A DNA stretch of 64,000 bases, taken from positions 62,001 to 126,000 of the forward strand of contig MVAQ01000025.1 of the NCBI GenBank assembly GCA_014825775.1, read 5' to 3'. Of this stretch, positions 46,930-58,520 are shown in pieces. The translations under genes were made by a program, and so were the position numbers. This DNA comes from Krasilnikovozyma curviuscula. Taxonomy: Eukaryota > Basidiomycota > Tremellomycetes > Cystofilobasidiales > Mrakiaceae. A model generated the notes under the pieces. It did not search any database and was not told where the DNA came from. It saw nothing but the letters and a program-made list of their open reading frames with translations. Numbering within the stretch: position 1 is the first letter of the stretch; every line of letters starts with the position of its first letter.

Positions 46930-47259
46930 CTACGCCTTGAGAGCCGAACCGCAATCTGGTCAAATACCACTTAAACAGGAAAGTTTGGATACAGCAAAGC
47001 TCTTTCTAAAGTTGGCTACCTCGTCTGTACATCGATATAGACACTACGAGGCTGAGGCTACTCACCCTTTATTGGCCTCCACTAACTCGAGAATCCTGAG
47101 AAACCGAACCTCTTCGTTCATCCGGTCCAACAGCTTCACCATTGCATCCAAGGCTTTGCGTGAAGCATCTGATGGGTTCACCTGCTCCCTCAGTATCTTC
47201 TCTTCGCGAAGAAAATGCGGTGTCATCCATCGAAGAGCCTTCAGCAGTCCTGAAGCGAG
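46930..47259 (-). CDS. Small helical protein of unknown function, 5' end uncertain
   Basis: Two exons are clear: LASGLLKALRWMTPHFLREE followed by a long amphipathic helix (ASRKALDAMVKLLDRMNEEV), and a short last exon giving DCGSALKA with the stop at 46930-46932, joined through a GTGAGT donor. The first of them begins at an acceptor at 47260. An ATG-containing first exon (ATGGCTCGC at 47601-47609, GTGAGT donor) would give MARLASGLLKALRW, a presequence-like start. It needs a 341-nt intron and lies antisense inside the next gene. Starting at the internal ATG (47226) gives only about 62 residues. No family recognised. Confidence 0.45.
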
Positions 47260-47434
47260 CTGCAGTGTACCCAAACATTAACAAAGGGAAGCAAACATTT
47301 AGCAAATCAGCCAGGAAACGTAAGAGTCTTGGACAACTGGGTTCAATCGAGTATCTCGTGAGCACGATACAGCTTCTCTGTGACAATGAAATCTAGTCTA
47401 CCAGGGGCCGTGTCACACTGACTGTTGTTTCAAA

Positions 47435-49536
47435 ATGTGCCCCCACCCTCACACAAATCTTTCCCAGCAACACCACTACACTAAGTTTGGACTTGGAGCA
47501 GAAGAAAGGTAAAACGATTTTTTTACTTTCCACTTGTCTTCCCTGAGTGACTCGTGCAGTAACCCATCTTTCACAGTTCGAGCAAAGTTCAAGGACTCAC
47601 GCGAGCCATTGGACCAGCTACCAACCAGAGTCCTCCTGCGAAAACTCCCCATTCGTTACCTCCAGTATCAATAGCACCAGTCCCAAGGTTGAATCTACCT
47701 AGGGAGCTGCCGCCGACGCCCATTCGACCAGGTGGAAACCAAATTCCAGCTCGTGTCTCCCATGCGCGCTCATCATCCAGCGTCCCAGAGCTTTTACGCC
47801 CTGAAGTTGTGAAAGAACTGTCTACTTTAGATAAGTTCTGGGGCACTCGACCGCCGTCGTCCTTAAAGACTGGCGAAGGAGATTCATCACACGCCGATAT
47901 CTTGGTGCTACTCAAATTGACCATCTCAACAATTCGCTTGGTTGGGAAATACGCCGTTGCTTTGCCTGAAGACGCACTCCCATCACAAGCATCGCTTGCC
48001 ACTTCCGGCCCTTTATCACCACCTTCCTCTGACACCCTCGCGCCTCCACGACTTGTTGTCAAGAAAACAAGTTTCGGAAATCTTCGAGGCCCCCAATCTA
48101 TTCCATTTTCCACTCCATCCCGGCCAGCACCTGCTAACAGAGCTGTCTCATCGCCAGCCTTTCCATCTTCTATCAGAAAATCCAGTCTCAACACCCATCC
48201 ATTAGACAATATAAACACCAGTACCCTCGCTGGCGTTGACCCTCTCGCTGAAGTCCGTAAAGCGGCACTGGATCTCCTAGCCACCTTGAGACTGATAGAG
48301 GAGAAGTACCGGCTACCAAGTCTCAGCTTGGAGGCCGGCAACTTACCACCATCAGCGGTAGAATCTCCTACTGGTGAGCCCTCCAGATCGGCAACTCCAT
48401 TGTCAGGTCTCTTCAGTGGAGACGATGCTGCAGCTCATCAGTCAAGTCCACCAACTTCACATTACGGGAACTCTAGCGACGAGTATGACAGCGACGAAGA
48501 CTCTGGCTTCCATCTCGAAGACCAACCGGAGAAGAAAGTCCCGTGGGAGGAGAGATTGGGCGCTACTGGGTTCCAGTATGAGAGAGACGTTGACATTATT
48601 AGTCAGTTGGCAGATGAGAGGAACGTCGTTGGGAAATACTTGGAAGTTGTCGAGAGGTGTTTATTTGGATTTAGGAACGAGGATTTGACGAGGAGCTGGG
48701 AAGATGAAGGAAGATATATTGCCGACATAGGAGTGCTTCCTAGCTCTGAATCCCTAGAAGCAGATGTTTTTTTGGCTAAGCCTCGAATGAAGGCATCCGG
48801 TATGTGGTTGGAGAAAGATGCGCCTTTCGCAGGTGGGTCCTTTTTTTTTTTTAGTTTTTTGAGTAGGTATTTTTCTGACAGCTGTCCCACTTTAGACCGC
48901 GTTCACTCTCTCCTCACTGCTTATCTCCCAGTAGATCTCATCAAGCTCCTTCCGTCTACGGTGACAGACGAGAGTCTGCTGTTTTGTCTGAGCGAAGGGT
49001 CGCTTCTTTGCACATTGTACGTTTTTAAGTTCACAGCTGCACACCTTCTTTGCTCTGATTATCATATGGATGTTTGTTTGTTGCAACTCAAATTCAGGTA
49101 TAACTCAGTCGTCAAGAAGTCTCGCCGCCCTTGGGGATACATTCCTGAAAGCGACATTCACTACGAAACCGCGCTGGCATTAGAAGAAATGGCAACCAGC
49201 AACACATCCGGATCAGTCACGGGATTTTTCTCAACGCAATCTGAAAATCCGAGGACGGAAAAGAGAGATTGGACGTTTCGAAGAGCTGACAATCTGAAAA
49301 TGTTCGGAGGTGCCTTGGCCTCAAAACGTTATTTAGTCCCAATCACCTTCACCTCATCTTCAACCAAACAAACAATAGTCCACAGTAACAAAGCTTCGTA
49401 TGATCCAATGATTGTTGCAAAAAGAGGGGACGGTTATCAGGAGATGTTGGCGAATCTCCTGACAGCGTGGTTCAACAAAATCCTTGATGAGGAAGAGATG
49501 GCCGAGGACGAGAAGCCCCGGGCTTATAATCATTGA
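47435..49536 (+). CDS. Large uncharacterised protein, probably fungal-specific
   Basis: I do not recognise the family. Exon 1 (ATG 47435, MCPHPHTNLSQQHHYTKFG) joins to an exon at about 47577 reading SSKVQGLTRAIGPATNQ and continuing into a long open frame. The first half is Pro/Ser-rich (LNLPRELPPTPIRPGG, RPAPANRAVSSPAFPSS), with helical islands LKLTISTIRLVGKYAVALP and VRKAALDLLATLRLIEEKYR and an acidic patch SDEYDSDEDSG. A more ordered second half has WEERLGATGFQYERDVDII, RVHSLLTAYLPVDLIKLLPS, LLCTLYNSVVKKSRRPWGYI, DWTFRRADNLKMFGGAL and MLANLLTAWFNKILDEEEMA. Introns 48833-48895 and 49017-49097 are both multiples of three and free of stops. About 650-700 residues, soluble. Confidence 0.75.
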
Positions 49537-50037
49537 TGTTCATTTCTTTCTATCTTTGTTTATCTTGAGGATCTGTCATCATACATTATTTCATGGGTAT
49601 TATTGCTTTTTTACTGTTGCCGCTAAGGCGCTTTACCAGCCAAATTGCGTCGCGCTTGATGTTCTTCTCGCTCAGCTTTCAGACGCTCTATACCTTCATC
49701 TTATTTTCTCTATTGGGCATCCTACTTCATCTCATACCATATTCCGGTTCATGTCATCACTTTCCCCATTCGTCTGTGCGTTGTAGCCCGGGCCGCCGTG
49801 CGAAAGCGAACATCTCTTTGACTCACGTTACCTGGTCGTGATACGCTAATAATTTTTGGTGACGTACTTTCGTCGGTATGATGAGTTGTAAAGGAAGCTA
49901 GTGATGATTTGGTCGTTCATTAGGACGAGAGCCCTGATGGGGAAGCCATATTGCTGCCGGTGGGGCGTGGTTTAAAACAAAACTTGATCCCCGATGATTT
50001 AGCCAGCCATTTTCTTCCTTCAAGGCATTCCATCAAC
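49537..50037. other. Intergenic
   Basis: About 500 bp between two plus-strand genes, holding the 3' end of the first and the promoter of the GH51 gene. No motif or ORF of note. Confidence 0.5.
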
Positions 50038-52810
50038 ATGTTGGCTTCAAGTTTGCTCGCGTTTTTCCTTGTTTCTGTTCCTGTTCTGGCAGCGACATCC
50101 ATTAAAATCAACACCAGTGGTGGAAATGGCGAGTCGTGCTGTCTCCTTTCGGTTTAGTTACAAAATGGCTGGTTCTCAATCTACTTCTACTACAGCTTCT
50201 AGTCCCACTCTGTATGGTTACATGTTTGAAGTGAGTGTAATCTGTACTGCCCCCATTTGGAGATGCTAACTTCAAGCGGGCGCTTCACCTTGTTTTGATC
50301 TTTGCCAGGACATCAATAGTAGGTATGATTTTACTGTCATTGTCACCACCGAGTATTTACCGCCTTTTTCTCTCTGATCTAAGACTCTGGAGATGGTGGT
50401 CTTTATGCTGAACTCCTCCAAAACCGAGCGCTGCAAAAGGTCGATGTGTCGAACCAAACTGCTGCTCTCTTTGCTTGGGAAGCAGTCGGAAATGCAATCA
50501 TCTCAGCAGTCAACGATACTGCTCCTGTTAGTAGCGCTCTTCCAAACTCTTTGAAAATTGTATCTGGTGGTGCAAAAGGAGGTGTTGCCAACACTGGATA
50601 CTGGGGTGAGTAACTTACCCCCCTATCTCTTTTCGCTTCGCCCATTTAACGATCCATTTATTTACCTAGGTATCAAGATCCTTTCTTCTTGGAGTTATAA
50701 TGTTACCTTTTGGGCTAAGTCGGCAACCAATTCGTCCACATCACTCAACGTCTCACTGGTCTCCAACACCACGGGCTCGATATTCGCCTCTAAATCTGTC
50801 AAGGTCTCATCTACTACCTGGAAAGAGTATACCTTCAAACTGAAACCAGACACAGATGCACTTGATTTGCAGAACACGTTCCAGATCACCTTTGATGGCC
50901 AAGCAGGGGAGACTTTGTATCTCTCTGCATTAAGTCTGTTCCCACCAACTTTCAAGGGCAGAGTAAGTCCAATTGATGTTTGAATATATTCTGGTCACTA
51001 TTGCTTTGCTAAGCTGCCTTCTGAGCCGTGTTCGCTCCTGTCCAGGCAAACGGAATGCGCATCGACATCGCAGATACCATCTACGCTACCAAGCCGTCTT
51101 TCTTCAGATTCCCTGGGGGCAACAATCTCGAGGGTCAATCATTTGTATGTAATCTGAAGCTTTCACATCTCTTAACTGTGGTTCGTCGTGAATTGAGCTC
51201 GTCTCTCCCACACCCCAGGACACTCGATGGAAGTGGAATGAAACGCTGGGACCGCTCCTCGATCGCCCGGGCCGAATGGGCGACTGGTCGTACATCAACA
51301 CCGACGGCCTAGGACTGATGGAATATCTGCACTGGCTGGACGACCTCGAGGTAATGGGTATCATGGCCGTCTGGTCGGGCTACTCGCTTGACGGGCTCAG
51401 CGTACCAGAGGACGCGATGGGGCCGTACGTCCAGGAGGCGCTCGATCAGATCGAGTTTGTCATTGGAGATGCGGGCAACTCTTCGCTTGCGCAGTGGAGA
51501 GCTGAACTAGGCCATCCGGAGCCGTGGAACATCACGTACATAGAGATTGGGAACGAAGGTGCTCTTTTTCCATTCTTTTGTTCCCTTTGTTACTTCTCGC
51601 TCTGGTCCTTCAAGCTGACTAGGACCTCTCTTCTCTCCAAGATTTCTTTGCTAACGCGACTTACGTCTACCGCTGGAAACTCCTCACCACCGCGATTGCA
51701 GAAAAGTATCCCCACCTGAAGCTGCTTTCGACAGATTTGAACGGGGACGATGGAGAGCAGAACTTGGTGCCTGCCCCGCAGTATTCGGATAGACATCACT
51801 ATGATGTACCTGGCTATTTCATCGGTAAGCCTGCTTTTCTGTCCTCCTTTGACGCCTCGTCGACGCTCGCAAGAAGTTCTCATACCCTGTTTCGTTTTGT
51901 TTTGTGGTGGGCTCGAGTAGAGCAATTTAATCAGTATGATAATGCACCTCGACCGCCTCTCGGCCCGCAGATCTTCGAAGGCGAGTACGCCGTCATTGTC
52001 AGTGTTGCCAATTCCTCACCAATGTTTCTCTCCCATGATCAACGCTCACTAACTGTTCCATGTCATCAGAACAACCTTTCGTACCCGAACTACAACCTCT
52101 GGAATTCTTCTGAGGGAAGACTTAATTACAGCGATGCCCAAGCTGCCGTCGTTCGTCCCGCTTTTTGTTTCTTCCTTGCGCGTTCCCACCAAACTTGAAC
52201 ATCTATCTTATTCTGCACGCAGAGCGAGGCTGTATTCATGATCGGACTCGAGCGAAACTCCGACCTCGTGTTCTCTGCAGCATACGCGCCCATGCTGCAG
52301 AACATCAACCGGAACCAATGGACGCCTAATCTGATCCTCTTCGACGCAGGTACTGTGTACCCGTCCGCGTCGTACGAGGTGCAGAAGGTGTTTTCTGTGA
52401 ACAGAGGGGATTGGATCTTGCCGATGAACGTGTCGGGGGATGAGGCATTCACGACACTGTTTGCGGTTGCATCGTATGCCGTCAATGAAGACATTGTCTA
52501 CTTGAAGGTACGCTATAGCGTTCCTGTATTCTTCAGAGTGTGTGGCTGACCTCGCCTCCTTCGAAAAATCTAGATGTCTAACCCCTCTGGCAACGCGACA
52601 GAGGTCTCCGTCTCAATCCCCTCCATCAACATCTCCCACGCACATGTGACCGTTCTGACCTCGCCAAACTACTGGGACAACAACCAGCCAGGTATCACCC
52701 CTACCTTTGTTCCCAAGACTAATAAGCTGTACACAGGAGAGAAAGGGTTCAGTTATACGATCCCTGCATGGGCTGTTGTCGTCGTCAAGGTGTGGATTGA
52801 GCGGCTGTGA
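50038..52810 (+). CDS. Secreted GH51 alpha-L-arabinofuranosidase
   Basis: Retaining hydrolase that releases terminal arabinofuranose from arabinan and arabinoxylan. A signal peptide (MLASSLLAFFLVSVPVLAAT) precedes the mature start SIKINTSGGNASSPTLYGYM. FEDINNSGDGGLYAELLQNR is the hallmark N-terminal strand. A carbohydrate-binding-like beta domain follows (WSYNVTFWAKSATN, WKEYTFKLKPDTDAL), then the (beta/alpha)8 barrel: FFRFPGGNNLEGQSF, LGLMEYLHWLDDLEVMGIMA, acid/base Glu in ITYIEIGNEDFF, and the presumed nucleophile in IFEGEYAVINN. The C-terminal beta domain ends VVVVKVWIERL. Many N-glycosylation sequons, as expected for a secreted enzyme. Intron 1 (50129-50195) is GC-AG, and the DIN of FEDIN comes from a 10-nt microexon at 50309-50318. 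Confidence 0.9.
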
Positions 52811-53178
52811 TGGCAGAGTTGCGTCGCAGCCTGATTGGTACTGATTGTACATAATTTTTATACGATGTTTTGAAACGAGATTCTTCGTTTCTGTTTGCGA
52901 GGAAACAAAAAACATTGGAAAAATACCTGATAAAATCGTCGGTCGGCCTTCTCCTCTTCGTTTTTTGTCGTTCGTCAGACACGACAGTCAATCACACATT
53001 TTCCGACATCAGATATACAGGAAGGGATAGATTTGAATAGAGAAGCATCGGCTGCCTTTCCCATCGTGAGTACATCCCTTTGTCTCAATCAGGGGGAATA
53101 AAGAAGGCTTATCTGTTCTGCATTGTGAACGGCGATATGGTCATATCACTCCCTGTCTAAAAGGTCTGCAAGTTCGAG
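52811..53178. other. Intergenic
   Basis: About 370 bp between the GH51 stop and the MFS start codon, both on the plus strand. No ORF or element of note. Confidence 0.5.
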
Positions 53179-55805
53179 ATGGGTGATTACTCGTCAACTG
53201 AGAAAATCCTCAGTGTCAACACACGAAGGGGCATCGTCCTCTTCTTCTCGAGTCAGTCCCGTCGTATTGTATTGCTTTCACATCCGAGTGGTCTCTCATC
53301 AGCGAAGCCCCTCCTCTAGTTGCTGCCGCTCTCGCGTCCGGAACTTCCTACGTCTTTGGTGCTTATGCCCCTCAACTAGCGAAGAAGCTGGGTCTCAGTG
53401 CCTCTCAGATCAACCTCATTGGAACGTCGGGTATGTTCTTTCTAGCGTGCGCTTCGTCGGTCCCCCTTGGCACTGTAGCTCACTGCTCTTCCTCCTTTGC
53501 TTCAGGCAACTTTGGAGTGTACATTTCTGGTCCTTTATGGGGTCTAGTAACAGACAAATACGGTCAGTGGGGCCTCAAAAAAGGGCGTGTGATCTGAAAT
53601 CCATGCTCAAAACCTCCGTCTCTGTTTTCTCGTTGTCCCAACCTAGGCCCCAAAATCCCACTTGCCTCCGCCTCCGTCCTCCTCCTTGGCGGCTACCTAG
53701 GACAACGAGCCTTCTACACGGGATTCTTACCATGGCACGGCCAAACGCTGGACATGCTTGTCATTTGCCTCTGCACGGGCTCCGCAGGCTTCGGCTCGTC
53801 CGCTGGTCTCGCTGCCTCTGTCAATTCCGTCGCCAAGTCGTTCCCTGACACGACCAAGGGTACGGCTGTCAGCTTGACCCTTGCTGGGTTTGGCCTCAGT
53901 GCTTTGTGAGTGAGGCCCCGATGGGAAGTCGAGGCGGAGCTCTTCCAACTAGGGTGAGAAGTTCGTTTGACTGAACTTTATCGTCTACCTTTGTGGTTCA
54001 CAGCATGTTCTCCACCATTGCACACACCTTCGTTCCAGGAGATACCTCCTCTCTCTTAGTAAGTCCTTTTCCAATACTACCACCATCCGCCCCCTTACAC
54101 TTTACCGCTCGATGGCAGCAACACAACCTTCCTTCCTTTTTCCTGACTGACCCCTACCTCTGCCGCTGCTTTTAAACCTAAAGACCATCCTCGCAATTGG
54201 CTGCTTCCTTCCTATGTTCATTGGCTTCTTCATCATCCGTCCCGTCCTCCTACCTGAGAACTTAGAAAACAACCGCGAGAGCGGCTGGGTGCGCCTGCCT
54301 ACGCACACCGCTGAGGAGAATGGATACGGACCTGTTCCCGGTACAGGGGACGCATCGCCTGAGCCCGTTGGCGTGAGGATCACGCCGTCGACTCCGGCAG
54401 AGGAGGAGTACCAGGACTACCCTGCGTCAGGCTCGTCGTCGGCGCCGCCGTTGGTTAGAGCAAGGTCCAAGTCGCATATGGCCGACGAGACCACGGAGAA
54501 TAATGCTGCATTGAACAAGAAGTCGGCTGTCATCAAGATGTCACCAGCTGAGTCGTTCAGGACGCTGCCTCCCGTTGATGGAGACGACAGTGAGCGGCTG
54601 CTGGGTGGAGAGTCGCTTGATAAGGTGTTGAGTCGAAGGTGAGTTATCTCCTCGCATATAGTTGCTACGTTTCATAACATAATTTTGGGAGTAAAGTGCC
54701 TTCCTAAAGAACCGATGACACTGACGCTACTTTTCTTACATGTTGTGATAGTTCCGCCGTGTCTTTACCAGCCGAAATGGTCAACATTTCCGGCTGGGCG
54801 TTGTTCAAGGAGCTGGATTTCTGGATCATTGCAGCCATCGTATCATGCTGTAAGTAAAGAAAATTATATCTCCAAAAGATACTTTCAAAAGATACGCTTC
54901 GCGACATGTAAAGCTGATGCCCTCTTCTCTGGTGAACCTCAGTAAGTGGAACTGGTCTGATGTGGATCAACAACTGTGGTCTCGCTACCCTTGCCCTCTT
55001 CTCGAAAGGCAATCCAGACTACGACCCTGCCGCTGTGGCCGCGCTCCAAGCGACCCAGGTGTCAATCATATCCATCTTCAATTGTGCAGGCCGAATTATC
55101 ATCGGCGTCGCCTCGGACGTGTTCAAGCACAAGTACTCCATTAGAAGGATCTGGTTCATGTGCCTTGTCTCCGCGTCGTTCATCGTCTCCCAACTCGTCG
55201 CCCTCTCCGTCACTTCCGTTAGCTCTCTCTGGCTAGTGTCGTCGTTGCTCGGCATCTCGTACGGCGGTCTGTTTGGACTCGCACCGGTAGTTGTCCTCGA
55301 GTGGTTCGGCATGTCATCGTTCTCGATGAACTGGGGCTTGGTATCCGTCTCGCCCATCGTTGGCGGTAACGTTGCCAACATCCTTTTTGGAAAGATTTAC
55401 GACTCACATACGGTCGGCAACATACCAATACCGGCTAATTCCACAATGAAAGTTAACACCACAGGTTCATTTGTTCCTAGGGGTGTAACGGTGAGAATCC
55501 CGGCGGCTGCTTTCACGGAGCTTGTTTCAAGAGGGGGGCCGATCGCTACACCAGGCGATAAATCGCACGAGTGCTATCTTGGCCAAGTGAGTCACGCAGT
55601 ACCTCTTGATCTCCTTCTGGCATTATTTAGCTGATCACTTTACTGCCTGTTTCAGGAATGCTACGTGAGCTCGTTCCACATCACGCTTTTTGCGTGCTGT
55701 CTGGCGCTTGTGCTATCAATATTTGCTGGCTGGAGAAGGGAAAGACAGAGTAAAGAGAAACGGAGAAAGGCTAGAGCTGCAGCATGGGCCGAATCCGATG
55801 AATAA
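53179..55805 (+). CDS. Nodulin-like major facilitator superfamily transporter (MCH1-type)
   Basis: Twelve-helix MFS permease of the nodulin-like / monocarboxylate-like group that includes yeast MCH1; the substrate is unknown. TM1 region: LVAAALASGTSYVFGAYAPQ. Next come INLIGTSGNFGVYISGPLWG (formed across an intron), GPKIPLASASVLLLGGYLG, SVAKSFPDTTKGTAVSLTLAG (helix 4-5 loop) and ILAIGCFLPMFIGFFIIRP. A long hydrophilic central loop rich in Pro, Ser and acidic residues follows. The second half has DFWIIAAIVSCLSGTGLMWI, FNCAGRIIIGVASDVFKHKY, LVSSLLGISYGGLFGLAPVV and SPIVGGNVANILFGKIYDSH, ending with a last helix and a basic tail WRRERQSKEKRRKARAAA. The first splice join (GTCAGT at about 53249 to the acceptor ending GCGAAG) is the only one I found that keeps TM1 in frame and is uncertain. 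Confidence 0.82.
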
Positions 55806-56020
55806 ATCTGCTCTGAAGATGGTGGATTCCTTCTTGTCGTTAGATACAATGCATTGTATTCTTCTTGGCCATATTCGGACATAGACGCTTATCTTTCAGA
55901 AGAAATCTCATCACGTTTCGCAACCTGTTCCTCATCGCCTCAGCTGATGCCTTTTTCAGCAGGAAGGTGCCCGTCACATCCGAGGTAAACAAGATCTATA
56001 AGAGGTCGTCGGTCTGTGCA

Positions 56021-57924
56021 CTAGTAATCACTCTTCCTTCTACTTCTCAAACTCCCAAAGTCCGATATCCACTCATCGTATCGCCTTCCCAACGGGTTGG
56101 ATCCTAAGATGGCCGTCCATGGCGCAGGAGGTTCTCCTTCTTGAATCACACCGTGGATCTGTTCCATCCGGTCGATGTACGTCATGCTGAAAGAAGACGA
56201 GGAGTCTAATGCTGTTGAGAAGATCGATGCTGCATATTGATCAAGCGGTAGCGCGTTAGCTGGGTAAGAGGATGGAGTTAGTTCAGCCGGCAGCGACACG
56301 AGAGACAGTCGAGTCGTCTTACCGTGATGCCCGAAACAACCAGCGAGTTCTTCTCCAATTGTATCTACACCCAAGAATGTGAATGCTGCGAGGCATTCGA
56401 TGATGATCGCCCATCGACCGAGTGAAGGTGCCAGTTGGAGCGGAATAGCGATCAACACTAACGCCAACATCTGATGAAGGTGGATCGACAGCGCGAGTGG
56501 TATAGGAGCTGAATCGACGGCGAAAAAAATAAATCAGTCCAGAATTAAAATTGTCAGAAATGAGGGAATATGCGCACTGTCGTTGATCTTCTCGCAAGCT
56601 CCCAACACATCCGTCAACGAGCTAATGTTCCCATACATTCTCTCCGCTTTCGCCTCATCGATACCACTACCACTGACCTCTCCCAGCTTCTTGAAGTTGT
56701 CAATGTACGACTCCATCAGCCTCAGCAGCGATAGCGGCAAGTTCGGTGGGGAAGGTGATGAGGATATGGACGGTGTCAGGCCGCCGTTAGTGAGTGTTCC
56801 TCGGCGAGACATGGACGACTGGGGAGCCGGAGGTAATGTTGCAAACGGGATATCGTTCAATTGAATTTCTTGTTTGACAGCTTCTGCTGTCGAAGGACCT
56901 AGCACGCCAGTGATGCCAACGGGAACCTTCTCCGATAGGCCCAAGAACCCAACTGGAGACGAGAGCAGGTCCGGAAGGTGGCCCGATGTATTTGTATCTG
57001 GGTTTGGGGAAGGCGGGAGGAGCTCAAAGATGGAACTGGATGAGTCGACTTTGGGGAAAGTCTTGATCTTAGGAGGGCCGGCTTGCCATCTGACAGAAGT
57101 AGTCGTGCGTCGGAGGGATTGAACGTCTGGAAATTGAAAGAGGTAAGATAGATGCGTGGAGATATGATGGAGAAAAGACTCACAAGGCTTTGGCAGCAGA
57201 CCATCTAGATCGATCTGAGACGTCCCAAATTCTCCCCTCAAGTGATGCCTGGAGGAACGATACAAAGCTCATCAGCATTCAGAAGAAGATAGAAAGGAGA
57301 AGAAGGTTTCCATTTACTTCAAAGCATATGGGAAAGCAACGATAAGTCCAGTAAATTCGTCGACTTTGTCTCTGAGCTCAGGGTCATATCTTTCCCCCCG
57401 GGCAGGTGTGCAAGGGTAAGCCACAGAAAACTTCAAAACCGCAAAGTAGAAGACAGCATCAGCAACGAATTTACGGTGCACGATGATGAGCAGAATGAAT
57501 TCGACCCACCGTCCTCAAGAGTGCTCGCGAGGCCGAAGAGAGCTGACTCCATTGTTCTCTACCTGCATTCCACCTAGCAGTGGAGCTTTCAGACCTGAAT
57601 GAGACCATCAAACCAACGACTAGCAGTGCCAACGGGTACAGTAGCAAATTGGGAGGGCAACAAAGAAGTATGTGTCAGTACATACGCCATTCGAACGAAC
57701 CAAGTAAACAACAGAGAGACAAGATACTCACCCATGCTCAACACACCAACCATAGCAGCCCCCAGCGACTCAAACCTTTTCAAGTCGACCCAGCCAGTCT
57801 CGATGAGCAGGACGACGGCTGAGGCGTACATGCCATAGAGGACAATCCTCGGCAGCGTTTCAGGAATGGAGGAGTAAGGGATGTTGAGTGATAAGGGGAG
57901 CGTTATTTGGAATGGGGAGGTCAT
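56021..57924 (-). CDS. Bestrophin-like anion channel (RFP-TM / UPF0187 family)
   Basis: Predicted chloride-type channel of the bestrophin-like family, location not determinable. It begins MTSPFQITLPLSLNIPYSSI and has hydrophobic segments (RIVLYGMYASAVVLLIETGW). The signature region VVGLMVSFRSESSTARWNAG, then REQWSQLSSASRALLRT, corresponds to the SFRTN-x-RY-EGR region of the family. Next is FTGLIVAFPYALKHHLRGEF, then a poorly conserved insert (about 56700-57100) rich in Pro and Ser. The C-terminal channel part reads APIPLALSIHLHQMLALVLI, LAAFTFLGVDTIGEELAGCF and NALPLDQYAASI, ending SLRSRRKSDY. Six or more exons. It is divergent to RPP21 and convergent with the MFS gene (215-bp gap). Confidence 0.82.
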
Positions 57925-58520
57925 TGTTCTGGTTTGGAAAGGCGGCGTGATGAAGGAAAAGGGAGAGAGCGTTGATGATGAGCCTCGTCTGAGCGATCCG
58001 TAGGTGAGCAGAGTTCAGTAAGCTGACAGGTGCGGCAGTTCAAGTGAACGAAAAAGATGTGAGACCTAGATATTTGACACCGACGAGGCAGCGCAAAGTG
58101 ATGTGAAGAAGCATGCATTCTCAGTATTCCGGATTAAAAGGCAAACGAGTTCCCCCAAAGGACAAACTTACCAAAGAATTAGTAGAGGGCACAAAAGATT
58201 CCAGCTAGATATGCCAATTGATCCAATGGGATGCCTTCTTTACCGTATTATCAGGGCTTTGAGATAAACTGGCCGTCTCAGGGCAGCCCACAAAGTCGTT
58301 CGGTTTGCTATCGCACAAAAACAGCTGACAGTTCAGCTCTTTGGAGCCTGAATTCGAAAACAGTCAGCTGGTTTACTTATAACTGACGATATACAGGTAC
58401 AATTTGGGAGAAATCTCACCCAAAGTGAAATCTTGAGTGGGTCGCTGTTGAGAAGCAGGAAGGACCGGGTTCGCACTGGCCTTTCGAACTATCAACAGCA
58501 AACCAGAATTCTTCTCAAAA
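57925..58520. other. Divergent promoter region, bestrophin-like / RPP21
   Basis: About 600 bp between the start codons of two divergently transcribed genes. No coding potential or repeat seen. Confidence 0.5.

Noticed and set aside
47689..49536. Annotating the large unknown gene as one exon from 47689
   Set aside because: The codon there is TTG, the frame extends upstream to a spliced ATG exon at 47435, and two good GT-AG introns inside restore more protein-like sequence when removed.
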